A stretch of DNA of 64,000 nt from Tetrapyrgos nigripes. Its lineage: Eukaryota; Basidiomycota; Agaricomycetes; Agaricales; Campanellaceae. The notes under the pieces were generated by a model. It ran no database searches and was not told where the DNA came from. It was given only the letters and a program-made list of their open reading frames with translations. The position numbers were made by a program, and so were the translations under genes. Each line of letters starts with the position of its first letter. The stretch's first letter is position 1. The DNA is taken from NCBI GenBank assembly GCA_013368315.1, contig JAACJM010000005.1:620001-684000 (forward strand), read 5' to 3'. Positions 1 through 11,478 of the stretch are shown in pieces.

Positions 1-670
1 AGTGATGATCTCACCGTTACATTGACACTAAAAAGATAGAAGTTGTCTGTGCGATAACATATGCCACAGTTAGAGTGTAGCCAACATGCAAAGGATAGAC
101 AATGAATTGAAATTGACGTACACCACCCAAAATTTTTTTGAAACCTCATATGGGACCGTACAAAGTTCCCGAGCAATCTGTAAGGTTTCGTACAACTGTA
201 GACCGTTCCTGAGTATTTGATAAGTGATGCATATTGTGAAAAACCTCAAACGTACCAATGCAGCCACTCTGAATTGAGCTGAGCTTCTAGTTTGCTTGAT
301 CACTAAGCAAAGGTGTTTCCATTCCAGGTACAGAAGCTTGATGGCTAGAGTGCACTGTCGCAGCTGTCTCAAGTTGAATACATGACGAGAGATAGGGTCC
401 ACGCCGTCCCTATGTGATTGTAGAAAAGGCCTTGTGAAAAGTCAAGGAACATCAGGCAACGGAGAGAGAGAAGCAAGTCTTGACAGTTAGGAAGCGTAGG
501 ACACATTGGTGAGTCAATGCCATTCACACCATTGGACTCTTTGTCGGTTCATCATGAAGGTTGTGGTTAAGCCGAATTTGCATCACTTGATGTGGCAATG
601 ATGTAATTAGACAAATATGTACTATGAGGATTGTGGCTATTGAGTATTGTGGCTACCAAAGGGACACCAT
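1..670. other. No recognisable gene
   Basis: I see no convincing coding region, RNA gene or repeat end here. Short open frames exist on the minus strand, but their composition is unconvincing and no splice-consistent chain could be built. It may be the 3' flank of the minus-strand gene that ends at 671. Confidence 0.3.
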
Positions 671-1724
671 TCAGTCATCGTTGTCATCACCAAGTCTTAG
701 TCGAGCCATATCTTTGCGCACCTTCAGCTGCTCCTGAAAATCCTCCTCATCAGAACTCTCCTCATATTTTACACGCTTCGAAAGGTTGTGTGGTGTGATA
801 GGCGTGTCCTTTCTCAAAGAAAATGCACGGTTTCGGGCAACAGACGCAGCCTGGAGTAATATAGCATAAGTATAGCGCAAAAAGGTATGAAATAGTACGA
901 ACAGTCGAAACAGAATCATCTAACAATGCAATGGACCTCAAAATCAAGATCATCTTGTATGAAGTATTCCGCTGTCGAATGGCCATTGCTGTAAACTGTA
1001 TCTCAACGATGTCACCAATGGAAATATCGGCAGGCGGAATGTCGCTGTACCTAGCAGTGGACAAGTTGAAAATAATGTCAAATCAGAGAACAAAACGCAG
1101 ACGTACTGCCACTTTGAATTTGGACCTGACTTCGAAGCCTTCATATAGAAGACTGAATTATCCTGTGTGTGCACCACTGTGCTCGTGACGAGTGACTGAA
1201 GAACACCATCTGGATCAACGCCATTCTGGAATGGTATGGATCGCTTCGTAGACACTGTAGAACCCACTGTGAAGTAACGGCAGTTTGCAGTGATGCTGAG
1301 GTGGCCAGGACCAAAATAGTCATCTGCACTCCAGGGATTGAGAGTTTGACCATTCAGAGTGCGCTGGAACTTGGAGAAAATTTGATAGAGCTGATCCACT
1401 GAAGCAGACATATACAGAAGACCCAGCCCTACAATTCCGATGTGCTGGCAGAGGTACGGAGCTTGGTTCCTAGCATATGCTCTGCTATTGTACGATATCA
1501 GCTAACTAATAGGCAAAGAACCAATAAAAAATTGCGCACCTGCTCACTGTCAAAGGAGGCAATTCACGCTCATAGATGACACCTTGTAGGCAAAAAATGG
1601 TCTCTTCAAACGGCGAATTAGGGTGTTCATAATCCTCAAGGTTTGTAACACGATAAGAGTGAGGATTGGAGTAAGGTCGTATCTCAAGGTCAGTGTTCTT
1701 TTGAGAAATACATATGAGGAACAC
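671..1724 (-). CDS. Spliced hypothetical protein of an agaric-type family (5' end not fixed)
   Basis: Minus-strand gene with four exons that join in phase: <=1724-1540, 1469-1107, 1050-912 and 850-671. Introns of 70, 56 and 61 bp start GTGCGC, GTACGT and GTTTCG and all end in AG. The protein contains IVGLGLLYMSASVDQLY, then KWQYSDIPPADISIGDIVE with a following hydrophobic strand (VEIQFTAMAI), and it ends in a charged tail with SSDEEDFQEQ. From memory this resembles lineage-specific hypothetical proteins of mushroom-forming fungi with a conserved 'GDIVE' block. No catalytic motif is visible and I assign no function. The 5' end is open: the most upstream exon may splice to an exon near 2421-2583 across an intron that now holds a hAT MITE, or translation may start at an ATG made at that junction. 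No frameshift or internal stop is seen in the four exons, so the gene may be functional. Confidence 0.6.
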
Positions 1725-1867
1725 TGATGGAGAGATGAGTGTCCTAGAGAATGTACCCTATCGACTGTCAAGGATCTTGATTGTTTGAGGTGCAATCAAT
1801 TTTGTTCTGCTTGAATGGTATCGAGAAGGTGCTCTATATATCACAATCAGAATGGCATAGAGAACGG

Positions 1868-2385
1868 TAGGGCTCCTGGCGGATCGGATTTGACTCAGAT
1901 GCGGATGCATCCGCTCAGATTTGGCAAGTCAAACATCCTAATCCGCATCTGCGGATGGTAGCCACCCATGCTGTGTCGCAATACTGAGTCTTTTTCTACA
2001 TTTTTTTTTGATCCTTTTAATGTAATTTTGTCTATTACTATGCTTCGATGTACTGTACTTACAGTAATTACTGGATTTCTCAAATACAGAGTCTTTTGGC
2101 GTGCAAACAATAGAGGTTCTCACGCCAACTAGACCATTGTTGGTGTCCGTATTTGGACCATATCCTGTTGTTCTAAAGCACATGTTGCTTTCGGAGATAC
2201 AAAAATCAAGAATGACATGTATAGTACCTTGGGGACTGACCTAAATAAGGTAACAACAGCCGTTGGACAACACCTTCCCACCCCATTAATCCATCCGCAG
2301 ATAATCCTCAGATTGGTCAGATGGTATCCGTCAGATATTGAGCTCTCAGAGAGGCCATCTGCCATCCGATCCGCCAGGATCCCTA
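1868..2385. mobile_element. Non-autonomous hAT element (518-bp MITE)
   Basis: The left end reads TAGGGCTCCTGGCGGATCG and the right end is its near-perfect inverse (CGATCCGCCAGGATCCCTA). The 8-bp GAGAACGG directly flanks both ends (1860-1867 and 2386-2393), the usual hAT target duplication. Subterminal copies of GCGGATGC/ATCCGCA are present on both sides, as expected for transposase-binding motifs. No coding sequence lies inside. It sits immediately 5' of the hypothetical gene on the minus strand, probably in an intron (GTAAGT donor near 2421, acceptor near 1725). Confidence 0.85.
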
Positions 2386-2393
2386 GAGAACGG

Positions 2394-3600
2394 TACATAA
2401 TGCGAAACGAGTGGACTTACTTGCACGTTGAAAATCGTAGTACTGGTCCATGCACAAAGAAGGCTGAAGGAAACTGAGTTGATGGGAGGTGAAGGTGACC
2501 GTGTCAGGATGGAGAGATTTGAATTGGGAAAATCTAAATCGCAGATAGGGCATTGATTTCGGAGGATTTACATGGCTCATTGTTACGATACACACTGTAT
2601 AAAAAAATCTCAATACTGAAGTGTCTATTTGAACTATGTCCTTAGATTGGTGCGCAGCGTCAGCCTCATAGTGCCCAACTGAAGAAATAAAAAGTTGTAC
2701 GAGCATTGATATCAACTGAATTATTTGCCCAAACTACATTCTGGGAGTATGTCGTTGGTGGACGTTCCGTGCTGCAGTCCATTTTGTGTACATGGAGCAT
2801 TGTTGTTCAAAACCTCATAAGCTAGTACATCGTAGTAATATTATTGTCATTAAATATACAATACGGCGACATGAAAAACTGAATTCTGTCAGCGCAATAT
2901 GTGTCAGACTAGATAGTCCGAAGTCATGGTGTCTGGGTCGCGGGGGGCACGGGGTGGGGAGAGTGTTGACATAGAAATCAATGGTGTCGCGATATGTTGA
3001 GCGTTTGATCCAAAGAGAGGGCATGTAGGACGCAGCATAGTCAGTGATATAACGAAGAATGCATGAGATAAGAACAAAACTTCCCATGTTGCCTTGCTGT
3101 ATGCATCTTCCATGACTTGGAGATTGTGACAGCATACCGGAGGGTGCCATTGACTTGAAAAACATCTAAACACCTGTAAAAGTAAGAACGTGTAACGATG
3201 AAAAAGGGAACAGTCAAAAATGAAAAGCGCACCATTTGATTCAAATTTTCCTCCCCCCCCTCCAGAAAACCACCACCCTCAATGCAGCAGCTACAATCTG
3301 GATACCCTTCAACACCAAGATCCTCCATGTATTTGCCTCTTGTAACCACAGACGGTACGCCTAGTTTACCTGCCGCACTATATCGAGGTTGCCGGCTAGA
3401 CCAGATAACCTTGTGACATCAAGGGGAGCGATGGGGATAAGAAGCGAGGTTGGTGAATCGAGGTGGGAGGAGGTACCTGCTGCGCCATAGGCGTAATCAA
3501 TTGCAACATGTAACAATCAGTAAGTTAGTATGCTGACGTAGAGGAAATAAAACTACATGTACCAGGCCATTAGAGCCTAACGTTTTCTTTTTCGTCTATG
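2394..3600 (-). other. Possible upstream exons of the 671-1724 gene
   Basis: Several minus-strand segments look like exons. One is 2583-2421, containing PYLRFRFSQFKSLHPDTVTF and followed by a GTAAGT donor. Another lies near 3380-3510, containing YGAAGTSSHLDSPTSLLIP and followed by a GTAAAC donor. A third open stretch is near 2950-3110. The composition is protein-like, but I could not join all pieces in phase, so they are recorded as candidate 5' exons or remnants. Confidence 0.3.
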
Positions 3601-3723
3601 TCCTCGCAGATAACAGTTCCATTGGATCTGGTTGAAGGAGAGGGTAGAAGTGAAGTGACACTGACGAATGAACCATGGGTTGACACGCTGGCATGACCTC
3701 ATACTTATTGACGTCAACGGACA

Positions 3724-4345
3724 GGACCGTGACCTAGACCAAGTCTAGACCTCACTTGCTGGCAATAGTAGAGACTGACTTAGGGGTGGGAGATTGAACC
3801 CGTGGAAAAGATCTGTGAGGTCGCTATGACATAAACTGGGGTAAAAAGCCATCGCTTCACATGGCAAGCTATGAGGCCTGTTCAATAAAGCCAAAATTTT
3901 ACTCTTATATTGACTACGCTGCAGCTGCTGAGAGAAAGAGAGCTAAAACAACGAAAGAGGATTTGAAGACAAGAATTACGAGGTTTGTACTCGATGCGAA
4001 TGCAAGCTTGAGGAGTGGAGGAATAGGGGGGTGGACATTTTCGATGCTGGCAGTGAAAACGAGAGAGTCGACACGCTGCCAGCTGGCATGACGTTTGCAT
4101 GACGTTGTGGTTGTCGACAGAAAGGCCTCGCGTTGGTCCGAGGAAGCCGTGAACAACGTCATGGGTCTTTGATGGGTCTCAACCGTGAACAACGTCATGG
4201 GTCTTTGATGGGTCTCGACCGTGATTCCAGATGAGCGCCCAATGAGCGCCAACAAACAGGGGTGGGAGTTTGAACCTGTGGAAAAGATCTGGGAGGTCGC
4301 TACGACATAAATTAACTCAGCCTAAAGGCCTCGTAACAACCACTC
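3724..4345. repeat. Dispersed MITE-like repeat (family copy 1, degenerate)
   Basis: The inner ends read GGCAAGCTATGAGGCC (near 3863) and GGCCTCGTAACAACC (near 4331). They are degenerate versions of the GGCAAATTAC-AAGGCC terminal inverted repeat seen at 29285-29605, 20330-20750 and 63269-63563. A module with GGGGTGGGAG, then a GAAAAGATCTG/GAGGTCG block, then CGACATAA, occurs twice here (3785-3840 and 4260-4315) and once near 29520-29575. A 26-bp segment around 4145-4220 (CCGTGAACAACGTCATGGGT...) is also tandemly repeated. There is no coding content. It abuts the 5' break of gypsy-1. Confidence 0.5.
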
Positions 4346-4351
4346 TCCGCA

Positions 4352-5810
4352 TTTCATTAATTCCTTCTCACCAAGCTCCAAACCTCCTCCCCCTACCTTC
4401 CACAATCCCCTTGCCGATCCCGACGAAGATCTTACGCCATACGTTCCTATTCACTACCGAAAATGGATGGACTCAGTATTCAAAATATCTGACTTTGATC
4501 ATCTACCCGAACACCACCCTTATGATATCCAAATCGAACTCGAAGACAGCAAAACCCCTCCATTCTCATGTATGTATCGACTCTCTGAACAGGAAAGGCA
4601 GGCCACAGCTGAGTACGTTCACAATAATCTTCATTGTGGCCACATCCATTCCTCCTCCTCTTCTGCTGGTGCCCCTGTCCTTTTTCTGCGTAAAAAGACT
4701 GGAGAAATCCGTCTCTGCGTAGACTATAGGGGTCTCAATACCATCACTCGCAAAAACCGATACCCACTTCCTTTGGTTGATGACCTGATTAATCGTGTAC
4801 ACGGTTGTTCAGTGTTTTCAATCATCGATCTGAAGTCGGCTTATGCTCACCTTCGTGTATGCAAGGGCAACGAGTGGAAGACAGCTTTCCACACTCATCT
4901 GGGTTTGTTCGAGCACTTAGTTGTGCCCTACGGACTCACAAATGCTCCCGCTGCTTGGCAGGCATTCATTACAGACGTCTTGTCTGATCTCATTGATGTC
5001 TGCATCGTCTACTTAGATGACATCCTAGTATTTTTGGAATCACTCGAGGACCACAACAAGCATGTTGGTATGGTTCTAGACCGTCTCCGTGATGCCTCTC
5101 TCTACGCTAACCCTCGGAAATGCGAGTTCGACAAATCTGAGGTAGAGTTTTTAGGATACGTCATTAGCACCAACAGACTCAAAATGAATCCAACAAAGCT
5201 CTCAACAATCATCGATTGGCCAGAACCGAAGAATCTAAAGGAACTTCAATCCTTTCTTGGCTTCGCAAACTTCTACCAACACTTCATTCACAACTACTCC
5301 CACATTGCTCTCCCCCTCACCAACCTTACTCACAAATCCACTCCCTTCAACTTCAACGACTCTGCTCGATCCTCATTCCTCCAACTCAAACATCTTTTCA
5401 CCACTGCTCCTATTCTATCTCATTTCACTCCTACCCTTCCTATCACTCTCGCCACCAACGCCTCTGACTTTGCCATCTCTTCAGTTGTTCAACAACTCGA
5501 CCCTGACGGAAACCTTCATCCTGTCACCTACTTCTCCCGCAAATTAACAATATCCGAAATTAATTACGGGATTCATGACAAAGAACTACTTGCCATCATT
5601 GCTTCATTCAAAGAACATCGTCATTGGCTTTCTGGCTCCCCCTTTCCTATCCAAGTTATCTGTGACCATAAAAATCTTGAGTATTTCATGCGCCCGCAGA
5701 TGCTCAATTGCAGACAGGCTCATTGGGCTATGTTCCTTTCAGAGTTTGACTTCCAACTTCACTGGGCCCCTGGTCATGACAACATTGGACTCCACTTCAA
5801 GACGTCCTGA
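4352..5810 (+). pseudogene. gypsy-1 reverse transcriptase and RNase H
   Basis: The frame is open from about 4352 and contains the gypsy RT landmarks in order: the linker region ending YRKWMDSVF, the block ICLCVDYRGLN-like (RLCVDYRGLN), LKSAYAHLRV, the palm motif VYLDDILVF with the YLDD catalytic aspartates, then LGFANFYQHFI of the connection region. RNase H follows with TLATNASDFA and the HDKELLAII segment. The frame breaks near 5790, where the expected tether between RNase H and integrase continues in another frame (TSRRPDY), so a single-base indel is likely. In an active element this polyprotein segment would copy element RNA into cDNA and degrade the template. Confidence 0.85.
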
Positions 5811-6618
5811 CTACGAGCCTCAGAAGGAGGATGAACTCAAAGAACTTCAGTTACATACCATCTTTTCTTTTTATCATACTTATCCTTTATTTCATAATGG
5901 GCACTCTACGTACTCTCAATCACCTTCTTTTTTCAATGTCTTTTCCACTATTGAACTTGATAATTCTCACTTACTTGATCAATTTCTTACTGCGTATAGG
6001 GAAGATCGTGATTGGAGAACAGTGCTCACTAGTGGGGATTCATCCTTCCAGGTACACAACGACCTCGTCTTCCATAACAATTGTCTCTATGTTCCTCCGT
6101 CTCTCCATCAAACCATCATCCAATCCAGGCATGATAACGCTATAGCTGGTCACCCAGGTTGCCGCCGTACAGTTGAGTTAGTCTCTCGAGACTACTCGTG
6201 GCCTGGAATGACTACCTACATCTGTCGTTATGTCTCTGCCTGTGATACATGCTCTCACATCAAAACCCCTCATCATAAGCCTTACGGCCTCCTTCAACCT
6301 CTCTCTATTCTGCAACGACCGTGGCAAGCCATAACCATGGACTTCATTGTGAAATTACCCACTTCTCATGGATACAGCTCTATTCTCATCATTTGTGATC
6401 GTTCCACGCATGCCGCTCACTTCATTCCTTGTCAGGAATCTATGACAGCTTCCGAGTTGGCATATTTATTCCTGGATCGCGTGTTTCATCTCCACGGGTT
6501 GCCACAATCCATTGTTTCGGATCGAGGTTCTCTATTCATGTCCAACTTCTGGATTTCACTCCTCTCCCTACTCTCCATTGATGCATGGACTTCCACCACA
6601 TACCACGCACAGACAGAA
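5790..6618 (+). pseudogene. gypsy-1 integrase, N-terminal and core parts
   Basis: The HHCC zinc-binding module is visible as HDNAIAGHPG followed by CDTCSHIK. The catalytic core follows with AITMDFIVKLP (first Asp) and SIVSDRGSLFM (second Asp). The third catalytic region, YHAQTE, is cut by the copia LTR. Joining the two flanks across one CAGAA gives a frame that continues into [13 protein letters not shown], so the integrase was still in frame here when copia inserted. Compared with the usual YHPQTDGQTE block, the local sequence appears a few residues short. Confidence 0.8.
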
Positions 6619-6973
6619 GCAGCAAATATTCAGCGTAGGGTGACCAGTCAGTAGAGCTTAGATACGAGTTGCTTGTAGAGCAGATAGAACTGGATATTGT
6701 TCTGTAGTATCTACAACTTTACAGAGAGCTTTTATACTAGATAAAGAGCATGTAATTACTAATATCTACATTGTCCATGGACATACCTAGAGACTAAGAG
6801 GATATTGCCATTGGCCATATTGCTATCTACAGAGATATCACTACATAGTAGAAGATAAGAGTAATGTCCGGAGAATGTCCTGAAGGACTAGCATACTTAT
6901 AGCTATGTAGAAGTTTCATAATAACTCCATATAGAATCATAGTTACTATACATGGAAGGTTTATATTTCAACA
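6619..6973 (-). repeat. copia 3' LTR
   Basis: About 355 bp, nearly identical to 14154-14545 except for a missing segment of about 37 bp next to a TAGAGCT repeat, which suggests a slippage deletion. In element orientation it begins TGTTGAAATATAAACC, directly after the purine-rich tract. The inner boundary at 6619 follows from the exact CAGAA duplication; a start 1-4 bp further out is also possible. Confidence 0.8.
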
Positions 6974-7120
6974 CTCCCCCTCGCTTAGATGTGGACTTAA
7001 GTGCAGCATTGTAAGCGCACATCAAGGATTAAATGATTCTTTCATGAGCATAAACATAATGAAATGCGAGTAGTATCCACTCTGAAAATCTTGACGGTTG
7101 TTTCCAACCCATAAATATAT

Positions 7121-8521
7121 TTAAGAATCAAAGAATAGTCCTAACTCATTTCGAAATTTAAGAAACTTAATGTGTCCAAGATTCTTCGTTAGAAGGTCTG
7201 CACGATTTTCGTTTCCAGGAGTAAAATAGAGTTGGATCTTTTTAGACTCCTGAATCAGTTCTCTTATAAAATGGTAACGTATATCAATATGCTTCGATCT
7301 TGATTCAGTGATAGGATTTTGACTAATAAAGATCGAGCCTTGATTGTCACCAACAATAGGAACATGACTCAATTTAAAACCGATTTCTTTTAATAGAGTT
7401 TTAATCCATAGAGCCTGTTTTGCACATTCACAAAGTGCCATGCACTCAGCTTCAGTGGAGGACAATGCAACAGTTTTTTGTTTTTGACTTGACCAGCAGA
7501 TTGAGCCCTGTGCAAGCTCAAATATAAAGCCAGTCTGTGAATGATGATTATCTCTATCTTGTGCCCAGTCACTATCACAAAAACCTTAAGACCACTAGAT
7601 TTAGATCCATCATAGATGAGTCTATAATGTTTCGTAGAAAGCAAGTATCTTATGATGTACATAGCTTTCTTCAGATGGTCTGGTGAGGGATTTGCTGAGT
7701 ATGTTGACAATTTGATAACAGCAAAAGCTATATCAGGGCGAGTACCAAGCATAAGATAAAGGATCAAGCCAATCACTTGTTGGAACAAAGTTCTAACTTT
7801 GGTATCAACATTTCCATTGTGTGCCAAAGGAATATATGACTGTGGCATAGGTGTCGTTGTGTGCTTCATATTCTCAGCACCAAAACGTTTGATGACTTTA
7901 TTTAAATAGTCTTCTTGATCGAGAGTAAGAATATTCTTCTTTCGATCCAAGATCATGAGATTCCCATTTAGTCATGAATTGATTCATTAATCTGTTTAAT
8001 AATTGCAGATCTGAACCCATCCATAACGCATCGTCTACATATATGATGGCTATTATGGTTTTGCCATTCATACAATAAATATATACGCCGGCATCTGAAT
8101 GTAAGCACTTAAAGCCTAAAGATTGCATATACTTTGTGCATTCAGTCCACCAGGCTAAGCTTGCTTGTTTCAGACCATAAAGTGCCTTGCGTAACCTCCA
8201 AACCTTGCTTCTGTCCTGACTAACAAAGCCATCAGGCTGCGTCATATAGATTTCTTCATCAAGAAGTCCATAGAGAAAAGCACTTTTGATGTCTAGTGCT
8301 TTGATCTCCCAATTCTCTATAGCAGCAATGGCAAGTAACAGTCTAACCATTTCAAAGCGGACTACTGGACTGAAAACATTGTTGTAATCAATTCCTTCTG
8401 TCTGGGAAAAACCCTTTGCAACAAGTCGTGCACATTTTGTTTTGTTTGATTTTATATTGAATACCCAACGACATCTGACTGGTTTACAACCTTTATGAAG
8501 ATCTACCAATTCAAAGACATT
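7121..8521 (-). pseudogene. copia reverse transcriptase and RNase H
   Basis: RT landmarks in element order: CRWVFNIKSNKTKCARLVAKG, VVRFEMVRLLLAIAA, ALDIKSAFLYG, LRKALYGLKQA, and the catalytic IIYVDDALWMGSD (YVDD). RNase H follows with GTRPDIAFAV, then STEAECMALCECAKQALWI and a C-terminal KHIDIRYHFIRELI block including the RADLLTK segment. The frame shifts near 7960 and again near 7577, and a TGA at 8522 separates it from the upstream linker. Length and motif order fit a full-size copia RT/RNase H that has lost function. Confidence 0.88.
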
Positions 8522-10354
8522 TCATTTTTTCAATTGATCAATCTCATACTGACAAGCTTCTTCCCATTGCTTTTTAAGATCCTTTGGAGCGTTCCTGAAA
8601 TCATTAGTTGATGTCCAGTGCTGCACGAAGGTCTTATTCTCCCAATAGTCTATCAGATCTTTTGTAATTTTATCTTTTTTATTTTTTGGATCTGGATCTC
8701 TATTGGTATCATGATGATATGGATATTTATCCACTAAAGCAATAGGAGTATTGTGAATAAACAGAGGTGTTGCAGAGGAACTTCCTTGTTTATTATCTAC
8801 AAATGCCTGCAATAAGAGATAATTTTGTAACCATACTCCCCCTTGTTGAACACGTTGTTCTAAAACATCTTGTTCAAGAAACTCCGCAATTTCTCCACTA
8901 GGTCCTGGTTCTATTTCAGATTGATCTTCATTGTCACTCTCTTCTCTGACTTGAGAAGTTGATGGAGTTGGATCTGTTACAGTTTGCGAACCAGTAGCAC
9001 GAGATTGAGAACGAGTTACTCTCGGAGTTACTCTAGTCCATCCACCACGTGGTATGTCTCTACTGTGTTGCATATTCGGATCTATAATTCTCCAATTTGG
9101 TCTAGATTGACGATCTGAAGATCTAGTCTGATTTGGATTAGGTTCTCTATTTATAAATCTACCAGTAGTTAAATCAACGTTGCGTGGATTAACTGGTTGA
9201 GGACCTTGTACAGGTACAGGATCAGCAGGTACTTGAGCAGGTGGTTCTGGTGCAGGTGGTGGAGTCAGTTCACGAGATTGTGTAGATTCTGTTTCGGAGT
9301 CATTTGGATCAGAAGGTTGGTGTGCACCAGGATCATGGTCTTCGGAGTTTTCATCTGAACCATTTCCATCATCAATATTTTGATGATCACCATTACCTTC
9401 ATTGGGTGGTGGACCCTGATCATCAAATTGATCTCGGAACAGGTCATCTAAATCGAGGGGTACTACAGGGTCAGGTGGGAGATTATTTGTACCCTGTTTG
9501 TGCAAACTGCGCATTAATTCAGAAGGTTGGACAGATTTGGTGGATTTGTCGCTTTCTTCTGTTTCAGATGATAAGACTCATGGAAACCATTTCTCAATGA
9601 AGAGTGCTTGTGGACTAACAAAGAGTGAATTGTCACGTCTCATGAATAACCAGGCTTTAGAACCTTTTTCATAACCAACAAAGATCATTAATTCTGATTT
9701 TGGGGAGAGTTTATTTACTCTTTTCTTTTCTGGGATGAATACATATGCAGCGTATCCCCAAGAACGGAAATAAGATACATCTAGTTTCTTTTTGTACCAC
9801 AATTCAAAAGGAGTTTTCCATTTGAGTCGTTTAGTTGGTGTGCGACATGCTACAAAAGTAGCTGTGGCAAGAGAAAATTCCCACCAAGAAGGAATTATTC
9901 TCTCAGCATGACCATTTTGTTGATGTATGTATGGGGCTGACTTTTGTCTTATAATGCCTTTTTCAGCAAGGAAGTTGTCAAAATCTTCATTCATAAACTC
10001 TGTTCCCAAATCTGATCGTAAAGTCTTTAGTTTTTTGCCAGTAGACTGTTCTGCCCAGGCAACATACATCTTAAAAGACTTAAAGACATCAGATTTCCTT
10101 ACTAAAAGGAAGGTTACAGGGAAAGAACTAAAGTCATCAAGAAAGACAACGAAATACTCATACTTGTGATATGATACAGATGGTTGTTGTTTCACATCTG
10201 TATGCACAAGTTCTAATACTTCTGTAGCTCGCTTTTCTGACAAAGGATAAGATTTCGATGGAGTTTTCCCTAAAGCACAGCCTCGACATACACTATGTTT
10301 AGGTACTTTAAAAGGTTTTAAGCCTTTAGTATTCTCTATGATATGACTTTCCAC
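8522..10354 (-). pseudogene. copia integrase and integrase-RT linker
   Basis: The integrase begins with the end of the zinc module (CRGCALGKTPSKSYPLSEKRA). The core contains LELVHTDVK (first Asp), TLRSDLGTEFM (second Asp) and QQNGHAERI (Glu). The C-terminal part includes LKWKTPFELWYKKK and KSELMIFVGYEKGSKAW. A long acidic, proline-rich linker (about 9514-8700) leads into the RT. The reading frame is preserved from 10354 through 8522 apart from TGA codons at 9578 and 8522, both where CGA (Arg) is the simplest ancestor. The junction with protease near 10340 is a frameshift. Confidence 0.85.
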
Positions 10355-11427
10355 TGTCTTTCCAGCACGATGTCATAATCAGTAAGAGTAGATGATAGAT
10401 TTGCTGACTCAGGAATGATAATCTTCAATTTGAGCCAATGCAAATTGTCTTTCCGATGCATTGGTAATAATTTCATCAGAAGACTTTGATCTACTTCTTT
10501 CCGAAACTCGGACTTGCCATCTCGTGAGATTTCATAGTATCCTTCACGAAGAATACATCCTCGAGACAACAATTGATGTGTGCAAGTTGGTTGATAAAAC
10601 ACTGGGTATAATTTTATAGTATGTTTGACTCCTTCTTTGTTGATATGTTCAATGAACACAGTTCCAACACCTTCAAGGTAAGTTTCAGATCTTTTATCAG
10701 CAATCTGAAGTGGAATCGGATTGGGTAACTTATGGTACTGAGCAAAATCCATTAAATTGTTTGTAATGTGAGTCAATGCACCCGAATCTGAAACCCAATA
10801 GGTTATTTCATCAGTGATCTTACTCTTACAAATACTATTCAACGGATACTTTTCACACGTTGAGCAATGTGCATGAGCAACAAAACTTTGTTCACAAATA
10901 AATACAGGCACATCATTTGTAATAATAGTACAATTGTCTATAGCTGCTAGGGCTGTATGAGATTCACAATAGTCCGACGACATTGAGATCTGAGGCAATT
11001 GTATGAGTGCACTATTTTTATTAGAGGTGTGAAATACTTGCCAGAAAGCCATAGTTTCGTCTCCATCAATATAAATTTCCACATCTGATTCTGAACCAAG
11101 ACTGACACCATCATCATCGGCAAGATATCCAGACACAATGGAAACGTTGATAGCATCTGCCAGAGATGAGGGACCAGCTTCTTCTTCTAAGGGTACATCA
11201 TAGCGAGGTTTCTTCGAGGTATTTCCAGATTCATCAGGTTCTCTTTTCATATTCTCGAGGATTGGATCTGTGAACATGTGAGACATTTTGTCTTGCCACA
11301 TTTTGAATGCAACACTCGGAGGAATATATTTAAAGGAACTTTCTTCGTTATGATCCGAAGATGTAGAATCTGATGATTCAGAAGAAAACGAACCTCGAAC
11401 AGCTTTTCGCTTTTTACTTGAAGACAA
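10336..11427 (-). pseudogene. copia protease region
   Basis: The retroviral-type aspartic protease is identified by YWVSDSGALTHITNN, with the DSGA active site preceded by a hydrophobic stretch, and by the downstream LYPVFYQPTCTHQLLSRG strand typical of copia proteases. It is preceded by a serine/acidic and lysine-rich spacer (KKRKAVRG, then SSESSDSTSSD). It is in the same frame as the Gag extension upstream, separated only by a TAA at 11479. It would release Gag, integrase and RT from the polyprotein. Confidence 0.8.
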
Positions 11428-11478
11428 CGATGACGCTTTGGTATGATTAAAAGGTAGAGTGCGAATAAAATCAGGATA

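Noticed and set aside
5216..5547. Ser/Thr/Leu-rich frames overlapping gypsy-1 RNase H
   Set aside because: Shadow frames of the RT/RNase H coding sequence in another phase.
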